In this document: one piece after another, positions 6,373 to 14,441 of the stretch
Numbering within the stretch: position 1 is the first letter of the stretch
How the letters are laid out: each line of letters starts with the position of its first letter
NCBI GenBank assembly: GCA_026391515.1
Contig: JAPLEC010000349.1
Coordinates: forward strand, 1 to 19,842
DNA: 19,842 bases
From: Bacteroidia bacterium
GTDB lineage: Bacteria; Bacteroidota; Bacteroidia; Bacteroidales; VadinHA17
Reading direction: 5' to 3'
Made by a program: the position numbers and the translations under genes
Notes under the pieces: model-generated
The model's input: only the letters and a program-made list of their open reading frames with translations
What the model was told of the DNA's origin: nothing
The model's database searches: none

Positions 6373-8400
6373 TTAATATTTTACGATCTTCCCGATCAGG
6401 ATTCTTCTATAGGTGATTACCTTTATGAAATAAATCCCTGCGGTTAATTGCCTCATATCAAGCTCATAAGTATCACAATTGACATCTTTTATTAGAAGCA
6501 GCCGTCCGTAAATATCATAAAGACTCAACGTGTTAATTTCGGATACCGATTTAATTTTCAGTACATCATGAACAGGATTAGGGTAAAACTGCAGGCTGAG
6601 ATCGACAGGAATCTGATCGTCAGAAAGAATTAAATCATTAGAGGCCGTCCAGTTTTCAGCTAAACTGTTATCCAGGTCAGGATCAGTCAGTTTCAGATAA
6701 TAGCCATTGTTATCGGCATCTGGCCATGGCAGGGTATCATAATAATGAACATTGTCAATTACATTCCCAAAAGCATCCGACAAAACCAGGTTTTGATTAT
6801 TATTTGACAGATGCCTTGTAAACTGATCAAAAGGTACAGCCCAGTATTTGGCTTTAAATGCTGAAGTGTCAGCTGCCAGATATATCGAGGAGTCAGGGGC
6901 AAGCGTTGAATTTACCGGGAATTGATAAACCAGTCCGGTTCCGCTGAAATAAATTCCAGTAAGGTCGATGGTTTGATCACTGTTATTTGTTATTTCAAGA
7001 AATTCAAAATCATTGTCGTTATGGAGAAGAGAATTTTTTTCAGGATTATACATGATTTTTGAAATCACCAGCGGGGGGACAGAAACGTTGCTGCATGCCG
7101 AATAAGAACCAAGGTTTGTGGTTATCCATGAGATCCGTGCACTGAGCCAGGTTTTAATTTCTGCTATTCTCTGAGCATGATCACCAACATTTCCCCACAA
7201 GGCATTTTCCCTTACAACAGCTTCACTGATAGTCGCAACAGTTTGATCTATAAAAGTTTCCAGACTTGAAAGGTTCAATGGCTGACCGGGTTGAATGAGC
7301 TCGTTCCATCTTTTTGACAGATAACACCTGAACTGGCTGTTATTAAACAGGTCTCTCCAGAACCTTGATCCTTCATTATCGCCGTTTGAAAACTGCCATA
7401 TATCTGTATGGCTTCTGTCAAATCCCCAGAAGAACAGATCGTTGCCGTAAGTCAGGTCATTATCCCAGATTGGGCCGGCCCTCAGTTTGCCGTTTCTGTC
7501 CTTATGAAAATATGTGCTGAACTGATATGCATCAGCATTGGAACCAAGTTCACTGATAATCGTAAAGTCAATGAATGATGGTATATCAATTACAGCAGGA
7601 AAGCCGCTGGAAACAGAATAGTTGCCGGCCTGAGCTGTCGTAGCAAGTATATTGAACTGGTTATGTATGTAATTGTTCTGCGACGATGTTACATCTTCCG
7701 GTTTTGGAAGAACATGAATATAATCTACACCCCATCCGTAATAGTTGTTCAGCGTCCAGGCTACAGGGTCGCCTCCGGTAGTTTTATCGGCTTTGGTAAT
7801 ATAACCGCCTGAAAGCTCCGGCAGAATATTATCAGTGGATGTAATTTTAATGATATCCACTCTGTTGTCATCGGCTTTGATTTTTTCTTCAAGTAAATAG
7901 AGACCCATATAATTACCATTAATAATCAATTCACAATAGACAGTCATGGAAGCGTATTCCCCGATTTGTCTGGACAGGTTAAAGGATAAATAATCGCGTA
8001 TTAATGCCGGATCGAAAACCATTCCGTTGAGTATCCAGTCGTTTTCAGCCGGCATACCCAGCAGACTGACATTATTATTGGTAATATTATCCGCCATCCG
8101 GGTAGTGAAGCCATACTGCTTTTTCAGTGTTACCTGTGACGATGATCCCCTGATTTCAATGTCTATTCTCCCATTATAATTAAGATATGAAGTATTGTTC
8201 TGATCGGTCACGTAATTTCTTTCACCAGGTCCACGGTAAATAATTTTCATCGTTGCCAAAACCCTGGGATTGTCAACGATGGCAGCTCCCCCATCAGTAT
8301 TGATAATAACAATTGGCAGGTTGCTGCTGGTAAGGCTCTGTGCGGAGATGCTGCCACATATTATTATAAAAAAGCTTGTTATGATAATAGTTCTTTTCAT
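6373..8400 (-). CDS. Secreted CotH-kinase-family protein with lamin-tail domain and T9SS sorting domain
   Basis: The protein has 675 residues. A signal peptide (1-20, cleavage after ISA-Q) is followed by a CotH-like domain (about 28-430). Recognisable CotH motifs are IEIRGSSSQ with the following KKQYGFTTR, NDWILNGMVFDPALIRDYLS, NGNYMGLYLLEEKIK and the metal-binding GPIWDNDLTYGN (309-320), whose aspartates correspond to the kinase DxD-like active site. Next is a lamin-tail domain (about 443-555; VISKIMYNP, FEFLEITNNS, DLTGIYFS). The last 75 residues (QFYPNPVHDVLKI ... LYDIYGRLL ... LTAGIYFIKV) are the type A T9SS C-terminal sorting domain. The protein is therefore expected to cross the outer membrane and be anchored at the surface or released. 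CotH-fold proteins can phosphorylate proteins, as spore-coat CotH does; the target here is unknown. It is divergent from the 8566 gene and convergent with the 5920 gene. Confidence 0.92.
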   Translation of the reverse strand: MKRTIIITSFFIIICGSISAQSLTSSNLPIVIINTDGGAAIVDNPRVLATMKIIYRGPGERNYVTDQNNTSYLNYNGRIDIEIRGSSSQVTLKKQYGFTTRMADNITNNNVSLLGMPAENDWILNGMVFDPALIRDYLSFNLSRQIGEYASMTVYCELIINGNYMGLYLLEEKIKADDNRVDIIKITSTDNILPELSGGYITKADKTTGGDPVAWTLNNYYGWGVDYIHVLPKPEDVTSSQNNYIHNQFNILATTAQAGNYSVSSGFPAVIDIPSFIDFTIISELGSNADAYQFSTYFHKDRNGKLRAGPIWDNDLTYGNDLFFWGFDRSHTDIWQFSNGDNEGSRFWRDLFNNSQFRCYLSKRWNELIQPGQPLNLSSLETFIDQTVATISEAVVRENALWGNVGDHAQRIAEIKTWLSARISWITTNLGSYSACSNVSVPPLVISKIMYNPEKNSLLHNDNDFEFLEITNNSDQTIDLTGIYFSGTGLVYQFPVNSTLAPDSSIYLAADTSAFKAKYWAVPFDQFTRHLSNNNQNLVLSDAFGNVIDNVHYYDTLPWPDADNNGYYLKLTDPDLDNSLAENWTASNDLILSDDQIPVDLSLQFYPNPVHDVLKIKSVSEINTLSLYDIYGRLLLIKDVNCDTYELDMRQLTAGIYFIKVITYRRILIGKIVKY

Positions 8401-8419
8401 TCAGCGGCTTTCATGATAT

Positions 8420-8427
8420 CAAAATTA
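8420..8427 (-). promoter_or_regulatory. Candidate -7 element for the CotH-family gene
   Basis: On the minus strand this reads TAATTTTG, a perfect TAnnTTTG match, 19 bases upstream of the ATG at 8400. That implies a short leader of about a dozen bases. A -33 TTG is not clear at the expected spacing, so support is partial. Confidence 0.4.
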
Positions 8428-8565
8428 GCACTTTCTGCTATTAATCAGAGTCAGAACTGTTTAAAAAGGTTGCAGGAATAACACATGAATATAATAATAT
8501 CATTTAAAAAATTATCTTTAGCTTAATTCTATTAAACCAGATAATGAACTTAATCTACCTGCAAA

Positions 8566-8961
8566 ATGAAAACATATTCAAAAATTCTTTACTGGATACC
8601 AAGGATCCTCTGCATCGTGGCAATTCTTTTTGTCAGCATGTTTGCTTCTGATGCATTCAGCCCTCATAATACAATATGGCAAAATATTGTTTCCCTGTTC
8701 ATGCATCTTCTTCCCTCGTTTATATTGATTGTAGCGCTGGTAATTGCATGGAAATGGGAGCTGGTTGGCGGAATAATCGTTACAATCATGGGACTCGCTT
8801 TTGGTACATGGGTCTTCCTGCTTAATTTGAAACGTATTCATTCTGTCGGGAAAAGTCTCGGATTAGCTGCAATGATATGTTTGCCATTTGTTATCTCGGG
8901 AATTCTGTTTATCGTGAACCATTACAGCAAAAAACGCAACCAAACTGTATTTAACGAGTAA
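8566..8961 (+). CDS. Small four-helix membrane protein of unknown function
   Basis: The product is 131 residues, mostly hydrophobic, with four likely membrane helices: about 8-27 (WIPRILCIVAILFVSMFASD), 39-62 (starting IVSLFMHLLPSFILIVALVIA), 65-87 (starting LVGGIIVTIMGLAFGTWVFLL) and 99-117 (GLAAMICLPFVISGILFIV). It ends in a basic tail, YSKKRNQTVFNE. The pattern resembles small DUF proteins common in Bacteroidota, but I cannot name the family with confidence. Met-Lys-Thr at 8566 directly before the first helix is the natural start. The stop codon lies inside a heptamer tandem repeat (8952-8986). It shares a 165-base divergent intergenic region with the CotH-family gene, and carB follows 120 bases later. 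Confidence 0.72.
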   Translation: MKTYSKILYWIPRILCIVAILFVSMFASDAFSPHNTIWQNIVSLFMHLLPSFILIVALVIAWKWELVGGIIVTIMGLAFGTWVFLLNLKRIHSVGKSLGLAAMICLPFVISGILFIVNHYSKKRNQTVFNE

Positions 8962-8986
8962 CAAGCAACCAGCAACCAGTAACGAG
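8952..8986 (+). repeat. Five-copy heptamer tandem repeat overlapping a stop codon
   Basis: Five consecutive 7-bp units fit the consensus YAACVAG: TAACGAG, TAACAAG, CAACCAG, CAACCAG and TAACGAG, followed by a degenerate sixth unit. The first unit and the start of the second encode the last two residues and stop codon of the preceding membrane protein. The final part, GTAACGAGTTAC (8979-8990), is also an inverted repeat with a 2-base centre. Confidence 0.75.
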
Positions 8987-9081
8987 TTACGGTTCATATC
9001 TTTCTGAATGATTTCATTTCTTTGATTCATTCCTTTCCAAATTGATTTTTTATATTGTGTGCAGACCAGAAAAGGAATATT

Positions 9082-12000
9082 ATGCCACGTCGGGAGGATA
9101 TTAAGAAAGTATTAATAATCGGTTCAGGACCGATTATTATCGGGCAAGCGTGTGAGTTCGATTATTCAGGTACTCAGGCCTGTAAAGCATTAAGGTCATT
9201 AGGCTATAAAATCGTACTGGTCAATTCAAATCCGGCAACGATAATGACCGACCCGGAAATGGCAGACGTCACATATATAGAGCCGCTCAATGAGTACGCC
9301 CTTACTGAAATAATCAAAAAGGAACGTCCGGATGCTTTGCTTCCCAACCTCGGCGGACAAACTGGTCTTAATCTTTCATCACTTCTGGCAAAAAAAGGAA
9401 TTCTTGATAAATACAAAGTCAAAGTAATTGGCGTAAATGTCGATGCAATAGAACGTGGTGAAGACAGGATTGCTTTTAAGGAAACAATGACGCGGCTTGG
9501 AATTGATATGCCAAAAAGCAAAGCAGTACATAATGTTGAAGATGCGGAGAAAGTAGCAGCTGAGCTTGGTTATCCTGTCGTCATTCGTCCTGCATACACC
9601 ATGGGAGGAACTGGCGGCGGACTGGTTTATAATCTGGAAGAATTACGGACTATTGCGAGCAGAGGTCTTTCGGCAAGCATTGTAAATCAGATACTTATAG
9701 AAGAGTCAGTCCTTGGCTGGGAAGAACTTGAACTCGAGGTGGTAAGAGATTCAAAGAACCAGATGATAACTGTATGCTTCATCGAGAATGTTGATGCAAT
9801 GGGTGTGCATACCGGCGATTCTTACTGTACAGCTCCGATGCTGACAATAAGTGAAGAGCTTCAGAAACGTCTCCAGAAATACTCTTATGATATTGTCGAG
9901 GCAATTGAAGTTATAGGAGGAACAAATATTCAATTTGCCCATGATCCTCAAACAGGCAGCGTGGTTGTTATTGAAATCAACCCGCGTACATCGAGGTCAT
10001 CTGCCCTTGCTTCCAAAGCAACAGGCTTCCCCATTGCATTTGTCTCCTCTCTTCTTGCAGGAGGTCTTACTCTTGATGAAATACCCTATTGGCGCGACGG
10101 AACGCTCGAAAAATATACTCCTTCAGGCGATTATGTTGTCGTGAAATTTGCACGCTGGGCTTTTGAAAAATTTGAAGGTCTCGAAGATAAGCTTGGCACA
10201 CAGATGCAGGCCGTCGGTGAGGTGATGAGCATTGGCAAGAATTATAAAGAAGCATTTCAGAAATCTATCCGCTCTCTTGAAATCGGACGTTACGGCCTCG
10301 GATTTGCAAAAGATTTTAATAAAAAGCCTCTCGATGAACTGATGAATATGCTTAAACATGCCTCAAGTGAACGACAATTCCTGATGTATGAAGCATTGCG
10401 AAAAGGGGCTGGTATTGAGGAGCTTTACCGGAAAACTTATATCAAGCCCTGGTTTATCTCTCAGATGAAAGAGCTGGTTGAGGAGGAAGAAAAAATACTT
10501 GCATATAAAGGTCAGATGCTTCCTGATGAAATGCTGATACAGGCAAAAAAAGACGGATTCGCCGATAAATATCTGTCGAAGCTATTGGCTATTCCCGAAA
10601 AGGAAATAAGGGAAAAAAGAATCTCACTTGGTCTTAGTGAAGCATGGGAGGCTGTTCCCGTCAGCGGTGTTGAAAATGCTGCTTACTACTTTTCGACTTA
10701 TAACGCACCTGATAAAGTACAGGTAAGCAGCAGGAAGAAGATAATGGTTCTGGGTGGCGGACCAAACAGGATCGGACAGGGCATTGAATTTGATTACTGC
10801 TGCGTGCATGCAGCTTTTGCAATCCGGAATGCCGGATTTGAATCTATAATGGTAAACTGTAACCCAGAAACAGTGTCGACCGATTATGATACTTCCGACA
10901 AGCTTTATTTTGAACCTCTTACAGCAGAAGATGTTCTGAGCATTTACAACAAGGAAAAACCTGAGGGTGTAATTGTTCAGTTCGGTGGACAGACACCGTT
11001 GAACCTCGCCAGAGAGCTGGCAGATGAAGGTGTTAAAATTCTGGGTACTACTCCTGAAACTATCGATCTTGCAGAAGATCGTGATCGCTTCAGGCAGGTG
11101 ATAAATAAGCTTAAAATTCCCCAGCCTGAATCAGGCATGGCAAGCAACCTGGAACAGGCTCTCACAATTGCCGAAAGAATCGGTTATCCTTTAATGATCA
11201 GACCTTCGTATGTGCTTGGCGGCCGTGCTATGAAGATTATTCTGGATGAGGAAATGCTTGAAGAGTATGTTGCTAAGGCAGTTGGAGTATCTCCCGACAG
11301 GCCTCTTCTACTGGATAAGTTCCTCGAGGATGCTATTGAATCTGAGGCTGATGCAATTTCTGATGGAACGGATGCTTTTGTTCCGGCGGTAATGCAGCAT
11401 ATCGAATATGCCGGTATTCATTCAGGCGATTCAGCCTGTGTTATTCCCCCGGTAGTGATCCCTAAAGATCATAAAAAAACAATTTATGACTACACCCGCA
11501 GGCTCGCAATGGAATTAAAAGTTGTTGGTCTATTGAATATCCAGTATGCTATCTATGAGGATGTTGTATATATTCTTGAAGCTAATCCGCGTGCTTCAAG
11601 AACTGTTCCTCTGGTTTCAAAAGTCTGTAATATTTCAATGGCGAGAATTGCCACGCAGATTCTGCTTGGACAAAAACTTTCCGATTTTAACCTGAAAAAC
11701 AGGAGTTTAAAGCATTTCGGAGTTAAGGAAGCAGTTTTCCCGTTCAACATGTTCCCTGCTATTGATCCGCTGCTTGGGCCTGAAATGCGTTCAACAGGTG
11801 AAGTGCTTGGAATGGCAGATTCTTATGGTATGGCATTTTTTAAATCCCAGGAAGCAACTCAATCTTCTCTTCCTGTAAAAGGTACTGTTCTTATTACAAT
11901 TGCCGATCGCGACAAGGATCGTATTCTTCCGGCTGCCCAGAACTTCAGTGATATGGGTTTCAAAATTCTTTCAACAGGCGGAACCAGACAATTCCTTGAA

Positions 12001-12285
12001 AAACACGGTATTGCAGCCACATTGATTCTTAAAGTGCATCAGGGCAGGCCTAACATTGTTGATGCAATTAAGAATGGAGAGATAGATCTTGTTGTAAATA
12101 CTCCCGCCGGACGTCTCAGCGAATATGACGATTCTTATATCAGGAAAAATGCCATCAAATATAAAATACCTTATATAACAACAACGTCAGCAGCACTTTC
12201 CGCAACCAAAGGAATAAAGGAAAGACAGAATGGTGAATATAAAGTAAGATCGCTTCAGGATTATCATTCAGCGATAGAGGACTAA
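9082..12285 (+). CDS. carB: Carbamoyl-phosphate synthase large subunit
   Basis: It makes carbamoyl phosphate from glutamine-derived ammonia, bicarbonate and two ATP, for pyrimidine and arginine synthesis in the cytosol, in complex with the CarA glutaminase subunit. I place the start at the ATG at 9082 (MPRREDIKKVLIIGSGP), giving 1067 residues, against about 1073 in E. coli; an upstream TTG at 9055 would add nine atypical residues. The two homologous ATP-grasp halves are both intact. The carboxyphosphate half has GSGPIIIGQACEFDYSG, VIRPAYTMGGTGGG and EINPRTSRSSALASKATGFP. The carbamoyl-phosphate half has GGGPNRIGQGIEFDYCC, MIRPSYVLGGRAM and EANPRASRTVPLVSK. The C-terminal MGS-like regulatory domain includes LSTGGTRQFLEKHGI and VNTPAGR. 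carA is not in the window, and the flanking genes are unrelated. Its 3' end is 3 bases from the convergent SulP gene. Confidence 0.97.
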   Translation: MPRREDIKKVLIIGSGPIIIGQACEFDYSGTQACKALRSLGYKIVLVNSNPATIMTDPEMADVTYIEPLNEYALTEIIKKERPDALLPNLGGQTGLNLSSLLAKKGILDKYKVKVIGVNVDAIERGEDRIAFKETMTRLGIDMPKSKAVHNVEDAEKVAAELGYPVVIRPAYTMGGTGGGLVYNLEELRTIASRGLSASIVNQILIEESVLGWEELELEVVRDSKNQMITVCFIENVDAMGVHTGDSYCTAPMLTISEELQKRLQKYSYDIVEAIEVIGGTNIQFAHDPQTGSVVVIEINPRTSRSSALASKATGFPIAFVSSLLAGGLTLDEIPYWRDGTLEKYTPSGDYVVVKFARWAFEKFEGLEDKLGTQMQAVGEVMSIGKNYKEAFQKSIRSLEIGRYGLGFAKDFNKKPLDELMNMLKHASSERQFLMYEALRKGAGIEELYRKTYIKPWFISQMKELVEEEEKILAYKGQMLPDEMLIQAKKDGFADKYLSKLLAIPEKEIREKRISLGLSEAWEAVPVSGVENAAYYFSTYNAPDKVQVSSRKKIMVLGGGPNRIGQGIEFDYCCVHAAFAIRNAGFESIMVNCNPETVSTDYDTSDKLYFEPLTAEDVLSIYNKEKPEGVIVQFGGQTPLNLARELADEGVKILGTTPETIDLAEDRDRFRQVINKLKIPQPESGMASNLEQALTIAERIGYPLMIRPSYVLGGRAMKIILDEEMLEEYVAKAVGVSPDRPLLLDKFLEDAIESEADAISDGTDAFVPAVMQHIEYAGIHSGDSACVIPPVVIPKDHKKTIYDYTRRLAMELKVVGLLNIQYAIYEDVVYILEANPRASRTVPLVSKVCNISMARIATQILLGQKLSDFNLKNRSLKHFGVKEAVFPFNMFPAIDPLLGPEMRSTGEVLGMADSYGMAFFKSQEATQSSLPVKGTVLITIADRDKDRILPAAQNFSDMGFKILSTGGTRQFLEKHGIAATLILKVHQGRPNIVDAIKNGEIDLVVNTPAGRLSEYDDSYIRKNAIKYKIPYITTTSAALSATKGIKERQNGEYKVRSLQDYHSAIED

Positions 12286-12288
12286 GAT

Positions 12289-14031
12289 CTAAACTGACTC
12301 TTCCCTTATTTTTTCACGCATTTCTTCTTCTGTCAGAGTATTTGTAATTACATCATGTATGGAATCCCTCCGGCTTACATGCCCGAGAAGGTGTTCAATA
12401 TCTTCAAATCTTAAAATATCACGAACCTCAGAATGTGCTTCAGCAACTTTGAATATTACTCCCTTTGATTCAAGATTTAAATAAAGCTTTTTGATCAGCC
12501 TTGCTCCGCTTGAATCAATGTAAGCGGAGGTGCTCAGGTCAAATATGACTATCTTAAGTGTTAAAAATTCTTTTACAATTATCGGCCAGATATGACTATA
12601 AACATAGTTAACATTAAAGTAAACTAATGGTGATTCTACTCTGAATAATAAAATTCCAGGAGTTACCTGATTGTCGGGATGACGTTTAATGTCCGTATAT
12701 CTTTCAGTACCGGGAATTCTGCCGAGGATGGCAACATGAGGACTCGATACAAATTTAATAATCAAGATAAGAGAGGCAAGTGCACCGATCATAACTCCCT
12801 GCAGAATTCCAAAAGCGAGGACACTTACTCCGGCAAGCATAGCTATGATAAAATCAAATTTATTAACTTTCCACATCCTCTGGAACTCTTTGATATTGAT
12901 TAATTTAATAACAGCTACAAAAACAATTGAGGCAAGTATAACTTTAGGAAGATTAAATAATAATCCTGCAAGGAACAGAAGACATATCCCTATGAAGAAA
13001 GAAGTAAAAACCAGTGCCATTGGAGTTTTTGCTCCTGCACCGTCATTAACTGCCGATTGTGATAATCCACCGCTTACCGGGTAACCATTACCAAATGATG
13101 TTGCCAGGTTAGCCAGGCCAAGAGCAAGCAGCTCCTGGTGAGGATTTATTTCGTAACCATTCTTCTGAGCCAGGGTTCTTGCAGCCGAAACACTTTCAAT
13201 ATATGCCAGAAGAAAACAAGCAGATGCAAGGAAGCCAACATTCTTAATATCAGCCCAATTCAGCTTAGGAATGTGAAATTTTGGAAGGCTGGCAGGAATG
13301 GATCCTACAATATCAAATTTCTTATCTCCCAGTGGTGATAAAGAGATTAATAAGATGGACAGTATTACTACATAAATTGCAATTGGTTTTCCGGGGAAAA
13401 GCTTTTCCCCTCCAAAAATTATGATAAAGGCTATAATGCCGAAAATAAGGACATAAACATTTAATTGATCTAATTTCCCTACAAGGTCACCACACCTGCT
13501 GAAGAAATCAGTTTTATTGATTGGCGGTCCTAGAACTCCGAATAATTTTGGAAGCTGTGAAACCATTATTGTTAAAGCAGCTCCTGCTTTGAATCCGGTA
13601 AGGACGTTTTCGCTTATAAAATTTATTAGGCTATCGAGACGAAGAAAATATGCCAGAACGCTCATACCGGCAAGAAGAAGTGCTGTGAGCGATGCTAGTT
13701 CTAGCAATCGAACAGTATGCTCTTCTAGCGATCGAACAATATGCTTTTCCTCTTCACCAGCAAGGCCTAAAAGTGTCACCCCGATAACCATTGATATTGC
13801 TGATGTAGGACCGACTGCGAGCTGCTTCCCGGTGCCAAGTATGGCATAAAAAAATCCACCCAGAAGGTAACCATAGATTCCGTATACAGGCGGTAGCCCG
13901 GCAAGTGTAGCATATGCAAGAGAGACAGGTATAGCATAAGCTGTGAGTACGATTCCGGCTAATGCATCAGAACTGAGAGTCTTAAGGTTGTAGCCCGGAA
14001 GCCATTGCAGAGGAGGAAAAATATTTTTCAA
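12289..14031 (-). CDS. SulP-family inorganic anion transporter with STAS domain
   Basis: The 580-residue protein has the SulP opening (SSDALAGIVLTAYAIPVSLAYATLAGLPPVYGIY in outline, residues 20-53), a TGFKAGAALTI segment (145-155) and YPVSGGLSQSAVNDGAGAKT (317-336). About ten to twelve hydrophobic helices span the first 430 residues. From about 455 comes a cytosolic STAS domain with IVIFDLSTSAYIDSSGARLI (residues 494-513); the serine of the DSSG motif corresponds to the phosphorylated site in anti-sigma-antagonist relatives. SulP proteins move sulfate, bicarbonate, other oxyanions or dicarboxylates; the substrate here is open. A loop near residues 96-111 carries an in-frame tandem duplication. 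It is probably the third gene of an operon with the coiled-coil and OmpA-like genes; I see no promoter in the 94 bases before it. It converges on carB with a 3-base gap and no terminator. Confidence 0.93.
   Translation of the reverse strand: MKNIFPPLQWLPGYNLKTLSSDALAGIVLTAYAIPVSLAYATLAGLPPVYGIYGYLLGGFFYAILGTGKQLAVGPTSAISMVIGVTLLGLAGEEEKHIVRSLEEHTVRLLELASLTALLLAGMSVLAYFLRLDSLINFISENVLTGFKAGAALTIMVSQLPKLFGVLGPPINKTDFFSRCGDLVGKLDQLNVYVLIFGIIAFIIIFGGEKLFPGKPIAIYVVILSILLISLSPLGDKKFDIVGSIPASLPKFHIPKLNWADIKNVGFLASACFLLAYIESVSAARTLAQKNGYEINPHQELLALGLANLATSFGNGYPVSGGLSQSAVNDGAGAKTPMALVFTSFFIGICLLFLAGLLFNLPKVILASIVFVAVIKLINIKEFQRMWKVNKFDFIIAMLAGVSVLAFGILQGVMIGALASLILIIKFVSSPHVAILGRIPGTERYTDIKRHPDNQVTPGILLFRVESPLVYFNVNYVYSHIWPIIVKEFLTLKIVIFDLSTSAYIDSSGARLIKKLYLNLESKGVIFKVAEAHSEVRDILRFEDIEHLLGHVSRRDSIHDVITNTLTEEEMREKIREESV
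13699..13746 (-). repeat. In-frame 24-bp tandem duplication inside the SulP gene
   Basis: Bases 13699-13722 and 13723-13746 match at 21 of 24 positions (differences at unit positions 8, 17 and 24). On the coding strand they give KHIVRSLE followed by EHTVRLLE, residues 96-111, in a loop between two early membrane helices. Confidence 0.85.
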
Positions 14032-14125
14032 TTTTTTTCTTCTTTAATATATTAATAACTGCACACCCGAAGTTGAATATTACTACGGCCAATTAGCGGT
14101 TTATTAAACCATGCATTAAAAAAAA

Positions 14126-14440
14126 TTATTCTTTAATCTTACTCCTGAGATCTTTGATTTCTTTTTCTTTTTTACCTATCTCCTCTTCCAGTTTGCCGAT
14201 TTTCCCGTTCAGATCCTCAACTTTATTGTTAAGCCTGCTGACGTCATCTTTTAAACCGGCGACCTGTTTTTGAAGATCTGCTTTTTCAGCTTCAAGACCT
14301 TTTATTATCGGTGTATAGACTGATTTGGCATAAAACCATGCGGTAAAATATCCGATTATTGCTGCAACCAGGAGTAATGCAATAATTATAATGACTGCTC
14401 CGGTACCAGACTGTACGAGTTGTATAAATGATAGTGTCAT
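14126..14440 (-). CDS. Single-pass membrane protein with C-terminal coiled coil
   Basis: This 104-residue protein has one membrane helix (about 13-36, GAVIIIIALLLVAAIIGYFT) and then a nearly continuous highly charged helix (46-103). Hydrophobic heptad positions run through it (LEAEKADLQKQVAGLKDDV, then LNNKVEDLNGKIGKLEEEI), which indicates an oligomerising coiled coil. I do not recognise a named family. The ATG is 1 base beyond the stop of the OmpA-like gene, so translation is likely coupled and the two products probably act together. The orientation of the coiled coil (cytosol or periplasm) cannot be fixed. Lys at 39 and 47 just after the helix argues for an inside C-terminus, which would put the coiled coil opposite to the periplasmic OmpA-like domain of its neighbour. 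Confidence 0.8.
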   Translation of the reverse strand: MTLSFIQLVQSGTGAVIIIIALLLVAAIIGYFTAWFYAKSVYTPIIKGLEAEKADLQKQVAGLKDDVSRLNNKVEDLNGKIGKLEEEIGKKEKEIKDLRSKIKE

Positions 14441-14441
14441 A

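Noticed and set aside
9055..9081. TTG at 9055 as the carB start
   Set aside because: The nine added residues are not like CarB N-termini, while the ATG at 9082 gives the standard start of the family.
13517..13849. Open frames on the plus strand inside the SulP gene
   Set aside because: They are antisense shadows of a clearly coding minus-strand gene and show no protein-like features.
14098..14110. GGTTT-ATT-AAACC hairpin between the coiled-coil and SulP genes as a terminator
   Set aside because: Only a 5-bp AT-rich stem, and no T-tract follows on the minus strand, so it is not a convincing terminator; the two genes may be co-transcribed.
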